This document shows positions 20,186-28,978 of a DNA stretch of 64,000 bases, piece after piece. The stretch's first letter is position 1. Each line of letters opens with the position of its first letter. Under the pieces are notes generated by a model, which saw nothing but the letters and a program-made list of their open reading frames with translations, was not told the origin of the DNA and searched no databases. Origin of the DNA: Nemertoderma westbladi (lineage: Eukaryota; Xenacoelomorpha; Nemertodermatida; Nemertodermatidae). The translations under genes and the position numbers were made by a program. The DNA lies in NCBI GenBank assembly GCA_032718475.1, contig JAUCBJ010006975.1, positions 62,001 through 126,000 on the forward strand, given 5' to 3'.

Positions 20186-21190
20186 TCAAGAGGATGTGTT
20201 GTGTACCTCGTGGCACATCCCTTTGTCCAGCAAAAATTCGGTGATAATGTAATTAACTCCTGGTTCTACATTGTCTATAATTTTACTGTTTAAATGGTTA
20301 TACTGACCAGGATTATAGTTGTGCAGACTGTCACCCATAGATTGTAAATGTGATTTCTCAAAATCAATGGGACTAGAAGATTTGTGAATATTAGCTGATA
20401 TATCATCATACCAATATTTTCCCTTAAATCTGTTACCAATACCTGCATGAGGTGTGTTATTATCTACATGTTTACCGTTGTTGTCAAAGTTGTTTTCTTT
20501 GATGGGTACGTATGGTTCATATCCCCTATCCTGATCGCACTCATTTGTCCTGTGCCTGGGTACATAGGAGTCCGCAGAAGCACGGAGACCAGAAATTTCT
20601 TCCTGTGCACCAATCAGTACGGGTGTATCATTTTTATTAACCACTTTTGTTACTTTAGATTTTATCTGTTTATTTATGTGATCATCTTGTTTAAAAGTAA
20701 CTGTCTGTGAATAAAGTTTGTCTGAGTTTTTTGTTTGACCAAGTTGCTCAGGAGGGTGCTCTGATGGAATCACATTCTGATGTCTTTCAAACAATCCCTC
20801 CCTGCGTTGATTCTCCTTTTGCAATAAATCAGCAACCAATTGTTTGCGCTGAAGATCAAACCGTGCCTGTTGTCTGTCAAAGGTTGCCTGCTCAATAAGA
20901 TTATTTGCCTTTAATTCATTTGCCCTTTGCACCTTATTTTGCTTTGCGTATGGATTCAAGTTCAGCTTGTAATTTCGCTTCCTTTTCCTCAGCATCAGCC
21001 TGTAGTTTGGCTTTTGTTACCTGACTGGTTTTCCAATCAAGCTGTTCCTCAGCTTGTTTATCCATAAGTTTGGAGAGTTCCAGTTCCATCGAAGCTTCAA
21101 CTTGTAGTCTAGATAATGAAGCCGATGGGCCACTTAAAATGCTTGTTAGTCGAGATTAATCCTTCCTCAGCTTCTTTGTTGCACATGTTG
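20186..21190 (-). pseudogene. BEL-2 gag coiled-coil and polar region
   Basis: From about 21130 one frame reads ELELSKLMDKQAEEQLDW and EEKEAKLQAELESI; the homologous frame then shifts near 20950 and continues as LKANNLIEQATFDRQQARFD to about 20760, a long coiled coil. After it come polar stretches (GYEPYVPIKENNFDNNG). The coiled coil corresponds in position to that of BEL-1 gag, though the sequence is not similar. Frameshifts mark decay. Confidence 0.65.
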
Positions 21191-21192
21191 CA

Positions 21193-22026
21193 CTACCGTG
21201 AAGGATGTATACTGTTTGTATCGGTGCTTGTGGTGATATCTCGACTTCTGTTAATTCTAGAATTGTCTGGTAAACTTATATAGTTTGGCGCGGCTTCTTT
21301 ATTTCTAACAGTGACCTGCTCATTTGTTGTTGTTACATCGGGGTTATTCAGCCATGGTACTTCGGCATGTATACCAACACGTGTGAGTTCTTTTGCCTGC
21401 ACAGATCGTCCAGACTCATAGAAGTTATCTACACTGGTACACATATGGGCTTCCTTGGCTATGAATTGCATTAACATGTCAGTATATTTCACTGGCATAG
21501 ACATACCCTGGCGCTCATACTCCAACTTCAACTCACCTATTTTATCAATTACTTTGGAATAAGCGTTTCTCAACTTGGTCAATAAATTAGGAGTTATGGA
21601 TTTATCTACATGTTGATACTCACTTATTGTACGATCAAGCCGTGTAACATTACTAAGATATCCAGACAGACTCTTAGTTAGTGAGGATGTATTGACATTA
21701 TCACTTTCATTCACTACTTGTGTTGGATGATGCCTCGTAGATCTGCGTGGCACTTGTTCTTCTGGAGGTTGTTGTGCCTCAACTTGCAGTACAGCTTGTT
21801 CTACTGGAGTTTCCTGCAAAAATATTCGCAATTGCAATGTTTCCTGTAACAATATTGCGTCCTTCTGCGATTTAGTCTCTGCTTCAGACATGGGTCTCAG
21901 CACTGTAGCTGTTACTGCCGTTCCAACGGATGACGATGGGGATGAAACACGTGAATAACTTTGACCCAAAATGTCATCAACATTAACATCCTCATTGACT
22001 GTGGGATTATTTCCCCCAGTAGCCAT
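21193..22026 (-). pseudogene. BEL-2 gag N-terminal region
   Basis: 277 codons from ATG at 22024-22026, which is the first credible start after the non-coding leader. It is rich in Ser/Thr/Gln, with LQETLQLRIFLQETPVEQ, a helical part around LRNAYSKVIDKIGELKLEYE, and ends at a stop at 21193. No domain is recognised; the assignment to gag rests on position upstream of the coiled coil and Pao core on the same strand. Confidence 0.65.
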
Positions 22027-23281
22027 ATCTCATTTGTTGATTTTATTTTACTTATTTGATATATTGGGGAATATTTAATTTGCCAATTATTGACAATTTG
22101 ACAAAAACTTGAGAGGTAAACCGAAGTTCAAAATGTTCAATATATTCAAATGCGTCCACCCAAATAAACTGAACACCTGAACCCAACCACTTGTGAGTAC
22201 TGAGTAGGATATCGTCTTTAATAATTTTACGAGTTACAGTTATGAGGCAACTTACAATTTGTACAGAAGTACCGGGAGCATTCAAGGAAAACAGTGATGG
22301 TGCAGCCTACTCAACTTGTAAGCCCTACAAATAAACAACGGCCTACACTATCAAATGTATTTCAATAATATATGTTTAAACATATTTTTAAATAATGCTG
22401 ATTGCCATTCACAATACCAGCAACCGATGTTCAATATTATTCGTTTACTGCCATATATTCCACAATATAAATAACAAAACAAATGTGTTAACTAACAAAA
22501 TAATATAACGATTCAATATCAAGAATATTTGATGTGCAGAAAGAATATAGATATGATAGATAATGATAGATGGCCTACACCATTTTAAACAACACAAGAA
22601 TAGCCGCAGATTTAATAATAAAATATAGTAGGCACTAAGTGTTGTCTGCCTAATAAGTATGTCTAGTAAACACAGTACCGGTGATATATATATCATTAGT
22701 AGTGTACTTACTATTAAACTACCTTTACGTAAACATCCCGTGATATACAGTGTGAAGTTGTTGCTGTGAGTGATAGTACGACACTGCTGCACTGCTGCAA
22801 CAGTGCAAAATTGAAGCAAAAAATACAGTATGACATTTACCAGCTGAATAAAGTAAGCATAGGGTTCATGACGTCCTATGATAACATCAGCCACAAATGT
22901 AACATACAGTATATAAAACTTCAATTGTTGCAATTGCACTGGGCCTCACTATGCCGTGGAGTGGTTAGTGGGTTACTATAGTAAATGTCGTGTAACCAAA
23001 TGTACAAATACAGATATACAAAACAAATAAACCGAACTAATGACTTAACAAGAACTTAAGGAAGCGAGTATCTTAAATCTACTAAGATACACTGCGCCGC
23101 CGTGTCCTGTAACAGACTGATTAATTGTGTAACTTCTACAACCAGCCTACAACAATAACCTACGGTACATATACAGATAGGCAGTAAGGCAGATACAAAC
23201 TGAAAGCCTAAATGCATATACCGTAAGTACATATAGACAGACAATAATTGTCAGTCTATAACCTTGATCAGTAGACAGCTT
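22027..23281. other. Likely BEL-2 5' leader/LTR region, non-coding
   Basis: AT-rich with no credible protein. A 164-codon minus frame at 22445-22939 is hydrophobic and of the composition expected from AT-rich DNA, so it is not called. The 5' LTR of BEL-2 should be here, but no partner LTR survives to define its ends. Small hairpins occur, for example TGCACTG...CAGTGCA near 22784-22803. Confidence 0.4.
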
Positions 23282-24445
23282 CATCGTTCATTGTTGCTCG
23301 CTCTTGCTCATTGTTGCTTGTTGTTGTACTTTATTAATTACTGTTGCTCGTTGTTGCTCGTTGTTGCTCCTTATTGCTCATTGTTAATCGTTGCTGCTCA
23401 TTATTGCTCCCTGCTGATCGTTGCTGCTCATTGTTGCTCGTTGTTGCTCTTTATTGGTCATTGTTGCTCATTGTTGCTAGTTGGTGTACTATATTATTGC
23501 TAGTTTTTGCTCATTGTTGCTCATTGTTGCTTGTTGTTGTACTTTATTATTGATCGTTGTTGCTCATTGTTGCTTGTTGTTGTACTTTATTATTGCTCGT
23601 TCAGTCGTTGTTCCTCATTGTTGCTCATTGTTGATCGTTGCTGCTCATTGTTGATCGTTGTTGCTCATTGTTGCTTGTTGTTGTACTTTATTATTGCTCG
23701 TTCAATCGTTGTTCCTCATTGTTGCTCATTGTTGATCGTTGCTGCTCATTGTTGCTCGTTGTTGTACTTTATTATTGCTCGTTTAGTCGTTGTTCCTCAT
23801 TGTTGCTCGTTGTTGTACTTTAATATTGCTCGTTGTTGATCGTTGTTGCTCGTTGTTGCTCGTTGTTGTACTTTATTATTGCTCGTTGTTGCTCCTTATT
23901 GGTCATTGTTGATCGTTGTTGCTCATTGTTGCTTGTTGGTGTACTTTATTATTGCTCGTTGTTGATCGTTGTTGCTCGTTGTTGTACTTTATTATTGCTC
24001 GTTCAGTCGTTTTTCCTCATTATTGTTCATTGTTGGTCGTTGTTGCTCGTTGTTTCTTGTTCTTTCTCATTGTTGCTCGTTGTTTCTCGTTCTTGCTCAT
24101 TGTTGCTCATTGTTACTCGTTGTTGCTCATTGTTGTACTTTATTATTGGTCGTTCAGTCGTTGTTCCTCATTATTGCTCATTGTTGGTCGTTGTTGCTCG
24201 TTGTTTCTCGTTGTTTCTCATTGTTGCTCGTTGTTTCTCGTTCTTGCTCATTGTTGATCATTGTTACTCGTTGTTGCTCATTGTTGTACTTTATTATTGG
24301 TCGTTCAGTCGTTGTTCCTCATTATTGCTCATTGTTGGTCGTTGTTTCTCGTTCTTGCTCATTGTTGCTCATTGTCGGTCATTGTTACTCGTTGTTGTAC
24401 TTTATTAATTATTATTGCTCGTTGTTGCTCTTTATTGCTCATTCA
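23282..24445 (+). repeat. Degenerate 10-bp minisatellite (TTGTTGCTCG/A) with higher-order structure
   Basis: Runs of TTGTTGCTCA, TTGTTGCTCG, TTGTTGATCG, TTATTGCTCC and similar 10-mers. A longer block, TTGTTGTACTTTATTATTG followed by CTCGTTCAGTCG, recurs many times at intervals of roughly 50-150 bp, giving a second-level period. Open frames made of CCSLLLVV-type residues in all frames are by-products of the repeat. Confidence 0.92.
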
Positions 24446-24457
24446 GTTTGGGACCAT

Positions 24458-24498
24458 CCTTATTTAAGCAATAAACATTATTGCTTAAATATATAAGG
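24458..24498. repeat. Hairpin next to the minisatellite, 14-bp perfect arms
   Basis: TATTTAAGCAATAA (24461-24474), loop ACA, exact reverse complement (24478-24491), with the stem extended by CCT/AGG across a small bulge. The arm word TTGCTTAAATAAGGAA recurs at about 24524 and 24764 and, inverted, at about 24809, so the next 370 bp hold four related copies, possibly one small foldback repeat. Confidence 0.75.
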
Positions 24499-25299
24499 AA
24501 TGCTGAAAATCAACTAATTCTACCTTGCTTAAATAAGGAATTTTTTATTTTCAGATCACAAAATCTCAATTTAAAAATCAGAAAAATTTTTAGCGCAGGA
24601 TTATATTTGATGAAATGAAAGAGAAAGTGAAAAATTCTACATTAGATGCTGAAAACCGCAAAAAATTCCATCCGTGCGTTCTCGAATTATTCCATTTTAA
24701 AATTTTTATAATTATATGCCTTGCTTAATTACTGTATGCAATCTCTTTCAAAATGACAACTGTTGCTTAAATAAGGAATACTGTATGTGTAGCACTTTTC
24801 ATTTTATTATTTATTTAAGCAATTTCATAAAAGTACAAATAATAGACTCTCCTAACCTAAAAATTTCATTTATAAGTAGTGTGGGGCGAGCCACGAAGTA
24901 AAGTGAGTCTTAACATTAGGGTATCATATTTATGTATTTGTAGGCCTACATGTGAGAGAAGTAAAAATTTATAATTATACTTTACATACACCAAAATCAC
25001 GTCAATACTTAAATATCGAACTCAAATTGAATTATTGTTATGTTATATATCTATACTTTACATCTGTACATATGTACATATGTATCTTTAAAGTAAAGTA
25101 AAGTAAAGTAATATAATGTACATACATTGCGATTATCCTTATGTCCGTAACAGTTGCGACACAAACCTGATTGCTCAAGTTTAGTTATATGCATTATTTT
25201 ACGTGTTTTTGCATATATATATTAAGTATTATTATAATGTGCCGTGCTGTACACTACTTCTGTACGTGCGTCAACAAATATTAAGAATCAATCTTTCGA
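24499..25299. other. AT-rich non-coding stretch
   Basis: No coding sequence. Holds the further copies of the TTGCTTAAATAAGG word and a short AAAGT microsatellite at 25089-25111. Confidence 0.5.
25089..25111 (+). repeat. AAAGT microsatellite
   Basis: About four and a half tandem AAAGT units. Confidence 0.85.
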
Positions 25300-25558
25300 G
25301 CCACAATAGAAGGTGTATTTTTATATGGGGGTGAGACGTGGACGTGAAACACTTGAACAACGAATTGATGGTTGCTACACAAGACTACTAAGGGCCGCCC
25401 AAAACATCAGCTGGATACAACATCTGACAAACGCCGAGCTTTATGGTACAATACCACCTGTATCAACCACCCTCCGTGAACGCAGATTAAGATTCAGTGG
25501 GCACTGCTGGAGAAGTAAAGAAAGACGAGGTCATACCAGATCTACTTGCTGCATCTAG
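25300..25558 (+). pseudogene. LINE 3' tail fragment (RT C-terminal region)
   Basis: Begins with VFLYGGETWT followed at once by a stop, then continues in another frame with TLEQRIDGCYTRLLRAA, LTNAELYGTIPPVSTTLRER and RLRFSGHCWRSKE, the C-terminal pattern of animal LINEs; after that it shifts frame again into DEVIPDLL. It is the same type of region as 15150-15450 in the LINE at 14098 but a different subfamily. Broken at both ends. Confidence 0.75.
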
Positions 25559-25890
25559 GTCCCTGAACTTTATGGAGGTCACTTTAATGATGCCGAACCG
25601 AACCGAAGCAGGGCAAACTTCGGGTCGAACTGAACCGAATCCGAACTGAACTTCAGAAAGTCAACAAGTGTGGTCGTGATGCCATATTTATTTACGTCAC
25701 AATACTGGCATTTGGTCCGCGGACTGGAGTGTTGGGTAATAAAATAGCTACAGTCTGACCCTCCTTTATTCCTACGTTTAACAGTTTAAGATTCATATTG
25801 AACCCCAAACTAAAATGCCTGGCCATTTAAACCATCCAAGTCGACTTTGCCTGGATTGTTGTTATGAATTAAGGCCGTGTTTAACATATA

Positions 25891-26130
25891 CAAAAATGCT
25901 ATGCCAAGTTCATTGTGTCAAGTACTTACAATGCACACATCTTCAACGAAACACTATAGGCCTACAGCATTCTGGCGATAGCTCATTGGTGCGCCAAAGT
26001 TTGGCTCTTGAACAGTGCCGCTTCCACTTTGCAGGATATTGCTATCGCGATGAGGCCCAGCCCTGTCATTGCGGGTAGCGCGTTGTGGCAGCGCAATTTT
26101 GATGAAGCTTTGTCGGCATAGCATTCTCAA
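25891..26130 (+). pseudogene. Decayed, internally deleted copy of the LINE seen at 14098-15587 (3' end)
   Basis: Nucleotide similarity is visible by eye: CATTGTGTCAAGTAC, CAATGCACACATC and ACACTATA match 15230-15272, and the end GTTGTGGCAGCGCAATTTTG matches 15510-15530. The encoded peptide SLALEQCRFHFAGYCYRDE parallels LTLEQNRLCFAGHCFRRED. The segment corresponding to about 15385-15500 is deleted. Non-functional. Confidence 0.75.
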
Positions 26131-27098
26131 TTCACAATATAGTTTCCCTACAGTACGCCGATAGATACATGAATACATTCAACTCAGTGCGCCCATCCAT
26201 CAGCGAACGGTTACAATGGGTGTTTTCCAAGTGATGGTGAGTCTGGGTCTTGTTCTCGCAGCTCCCAACTCCCACTTTGACCAACTCCTCGAGGTAAAAT
26301 TCTGGAAATCGCCACATATGTGGCCAACACAGTAAACTTAAAAGTGATCAACAAACGAAATTTCGGTAGTAGAGTCTCCAAAAGTGGTCACTTTTTATGA
26401 TGACAATAAAAACAACAGTTAGAAGAGTTCTATTGAATGGGCGAGTGCACGTGTTTACTTATTATAGGCAATGGAAGAAGTTTAAACTATCGGTTACAAC
26501 AATCCGCCTCAATTATTTTGTTACTAAAATAATAATTCAAGCACACAGAAAATCTAAGTAAAATATAAAATTATTTTTAAAAACGCATCTACCAGGTGAA
26601 ACACAAGAATAGCGAAAGTTGGAAAACAGAAAGAATATCATAGGTCCTAGACATATCATAGAAAAGCAATATTGCTTACCTTAACCAGTCAGAGGAGCAA
26701 AAGATTCAACATTCTAAATCCCCGAGAATTTTTCTAGAATTGTAAAAAGTTTTTATTTATTTGTATTGAATTTTATTTCACAGTACCAAATTGCCAGGGC
26801 GACATATTTTCTAACTTTATATCGCAGTGCGACATTATTTCTCAGTATGTCCCTACGCCATACATTTACTATGTATTTCCAGTATATCCAATATATCCAG
26901 TATGTCACCGCGTCATTATTAGGTTGTTCTAGAAAGTTAAAGTGGATAACTACAAATAATTCCCCACAAATAAATAAAATTAGATTCGCCATTGTTCATA
27001 ATTAGCACATTAAAGCATTTACGGCCCTCATTTTGTTAACAACATCACTCGTGCCGTAACGTGATAAAGTGCTATTTCATGAACAATGGCGTATATAG
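26131..27098. other. AT-rich non-coding stretch
   Basis: Nothing identifiable; small open frames on both strands at 26753-27005 overlap each other and have no recognisable content. Confidence 0.5.
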
Positions 27099-27732
27099 TT
27101 AATATATAAGTGGAGAGTTAATATATAAAACCACATAGAAATTCAAATATTTTGAGTTTACTTCTGCAGTAGGCCTATATTTACTTTTAGATACGGCAAA
27201 AAATATCGGCAGATTGTATCCACTGCGTTCTGAGTTATAAGGGAATTCAGAGATATCGAGATTTTTGAGTCGAAAAGAATATCTGCCGAGATAATGTAAA
27301 GATTGATCGGATAGTTTCTTACATGAACACACGTTTAGGTACCGCTGACGGGGTATTCCTCGCGAGATGTGGAGTACTGCGTCGTCCGTCAGCAAATGAC
27401 AAGCTGGGGAGAGAACCGGGGCGACACAGACCACGGACGCCAAGATCGGTGAGGGTGTAGCAGTGATCCAGAGTCAAGGAGACCAGTTCTAGAAACGAAA
27501 TCGCGTGGAGCAAACCCAATTTTGTGAACCGGGAACAACGGGTAAGATCAAGTCTCTTTAGTCCGGGAATTCTATTAAACGATTTGCGAACAGCTGGAGA
27601 TCTGGGTAAAGTCCCACTCAACTTACATCGCGAAATTAACTTTGCTTTTGCGTCAACTGAATATAGTTCCCTATTGGTTGATGGAACTGAAGCCGCGTTT
27701 TCATTGCCTGATTGTTCAACCATTCCGCACAA
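27099..27732 (-). pseudogene. Leucine-rich-repeat fragment of F-box/LRR type, frameshifted
   Basis: Two overlapping minus frames carry cysteine-type LRRs. The first (27732-27319) has IPGLKRLDLTRCSRFTKLGL and FLELVSLTLDHCYTLTDLGV; the second (27443-27099) has LTDDAVLHISRGIPRQRYLN, VCSCKKLSDQSLHYL and RLKNLDISEF. The L-x-x-L-x-L-x-x-C pattern is that of F-box/LRR and AMN1-like proteins, which usually serve as substrate receptors of ubiquitin ligases. The repeats switch frame between 27400 and 27443. There is a pyrimidine-rich CTCTCCCCAG at about 27405-27415 (minus) that resembles a splice acceptor, so an intron remains an alternative to a frameshift. No F-box is visible in the 5' part. Only candidate host-gene remnant in the window. 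Confidence 0.55.
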
Positions 27733-27820
27733 ACCAAAATCAGACAGCTAGTAATTCCAGGTGACGGTGGCAGATAAACTGCGCAACGTGCGACCCCACC
27801 GGGAGAGATTCATCAATGAT

Positions 27821-28015
27821 TCATACATGATTGTCCTCTATCGATGTTCTTCCTAAATCGATGATGGTCATTGTGGACGAACGTGATTCGATGAAATCAA
27901 AGAAAACCTTCCAACTAAATAATAACAAAATAATGACAATTATAATAATGACAACATAGACAGGTTTGGGACCAAACAAACAGACAAAGATGTCTTCTAT
28001 TGGACGTTTCGCCAT
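27821..28015 (-). CDS. Small hypothetical ORF with one predicted membrane segment
   Basis: 64 codons, ATG in the context ATTATGG. Residues 18-34 (VYVVIIIIVIILLLF) would span a membrane. It lies 89 bases upstream of the LRR fragment on the same strand. The hydrophobic stretch comes from AT-rich, ATT/ATA-repetitive DNA, so it may be chance. No family recognised. Confidence 0.15.
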   Translation of the reverse strand: MAKRPIEDIFVCLFGPKPVYVVIIIIVIILLLFSWKVFFDFIESRSSTMTIIDLGRTSIEDNHV

Positions 28016-28102
28016 AATGGATTTTACAGTACACGTTAAACAATTATTTACATACAGTTGCTGTAACTAACTGTAGCTGAAGCTGTAGCTAATAACTAAC
28101 TC

Positions 28103-28127
28103 TCTTTTCTTTTCTTTTCTTTTCTTT
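28103..28127 (+). repeat. TTTTC microsatellite
   Basis: About four to five tandem TTTTC units. Confidence 0.85.
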
Positions 28128-28310
28128 AACTAACTCATTTTTCGAGTAGCTCTGACGTGAGATAGTCCCGTCACTGCAAACTGGATAATAAAGCAGCACT
28201 CATTAACATAAATGGAAATAAGAAATAGGAAGCACGCTAGAACGCATTAATATAAATGGAAATAATACATTTTGGAATACGGTAATTGAAGTTGTTTCCA
28301 AGTCATTTAT

Positions 28311-28354
28311 TACTTTGCAGCGTTCCGTCCTATAGGCCGCAACGCTGCAAAGTA
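28311..28354. repeat. Perfect inverted repeat, 14-bp arms, 16-base loop
   Basis: TACTTTGCAGCGTT (28311-28324) and its exact reverse complement (28341-28354); a third copy of TTTGCAGCGTTA follows at about 28359. Confidence 0.85.
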
Positions 28355-28631
28355 GTATTTTGCAGCGTTACGAGTAATTCACCAGAATGCTGTTAAGTTG
28401 ACATGATGTAACAAAATAACTATAAGGTTCTGGCTCAGATAGAGTGAAAAATAATTTAACAACAACATTTTTTTCAAATTTTTGTAAACTCCATAAAAGT
28501 ACAGTATATCATTCGCATCGCCTCGGCGAGCTGATTTCAAATATATTACTTAAGATAAAGATAATTAAGGGCTAAAAAGTATCAGCAATATTCTAAATAG
28601 ATCGCTCAAGGTCTACATTTCTTATATAGTC

Positions 28632-28652
28632 CCTTGAATTAACAATTCAAGG
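28632..28652. repeat. Perfect hairpin, 9-bp arms, 3-base loop
   Basis: CCTTGAATT, AAC, AATTCAAGG. Related CAAGGTCTACA words lie on both sides (about 28608 and 28648). Confidence 0.75.
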
Positions 28653-28776
28653 TCTACAAACTTGTATGTAGAACTTGAATGTAATTATCCTCAATACTTA
28701 AAGTATATATATACCTTGAATATTATTACCAATGTTATTACTCAATGCCATATACATTACCTTGACCAGGCATGTA

Positions 28777-28840
28777 CCATGACCTACTAAACCTTAGTAA
28801 AACTAAGTTAAACTTAAAATTAAACTTTAGTAGGTCATGG
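28777..28840. repeat. Perfect inverted repeat, 15-bp arms, 34-base loop
   Basis: CCATGACCTACTAAA (28777-28791) and its exact reverse complement (28826-28840); the loop is itself rich in AACTTA/TTAGTT words that could pair. Confidence 0.85.
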
Positions 28841-28978
28841 ATGTACCGAAATTCCGTTCCGGTCGGAATTCCTGCCGTTTTGGACTGATTCAGATTCCGC
28901 CCGGAATGACAGAAATTCCGGAATTTTCGGGAAAACGTTCTATAAAACATCCTACTAATAGTATTTTTATTGGATTAA

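Larger units (their letters stand above)
13678..22026 (-). mobile_element. BEL-2: decayed BEL/Pao retrotransposon gag-pol, interrupted by a LINE
   Basis: From ATG at 22026 toward lower coordinates: gag N-terminus, coiled coil, Gly-rich segment, Pao-type gag core, CCHC knuckles, aspartic protease, RT, RNase H, integrase zinc-binding region and part of the integrase core, in canonical BEL/Pao order. Breaks are frequent: frameshifts in gag and protease, in-frame stops at 17698-17700, 16632-16634 and 16083-16085, frameshifts near 17540 and 17075, a LINE insertion at 14098-15587, and loss of everything after the integrase core at 13678. No LTRs were located. It is a different family from BEL-1: gag sequences are unrelated beyond domain layout. 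Confidence 0.9.
28016..28978. other. Non-coding stretch with several foldbacks, left flank of the 72-bp satellite
   Basis: Contains a TTTTC microsatellite and three perfect inverted repeats listed separately, plus several overlapping GGAATT/AATTCC words at 28850-28930. No gene seen. Confidence 0.6.

Noticed and set aside
22445-22939. 164-codon hydrophobic minus frame
   Set aside because: Composition is that of AT-rich DNA, and it lies where the BEL-2 leader or LTR is expected; no motif.
23264-24496. Leu/Cys-rich open frames (CCSLLLVV repeats)
   Set aside because: Produced in all three frames by the 10-bp minisatellite.
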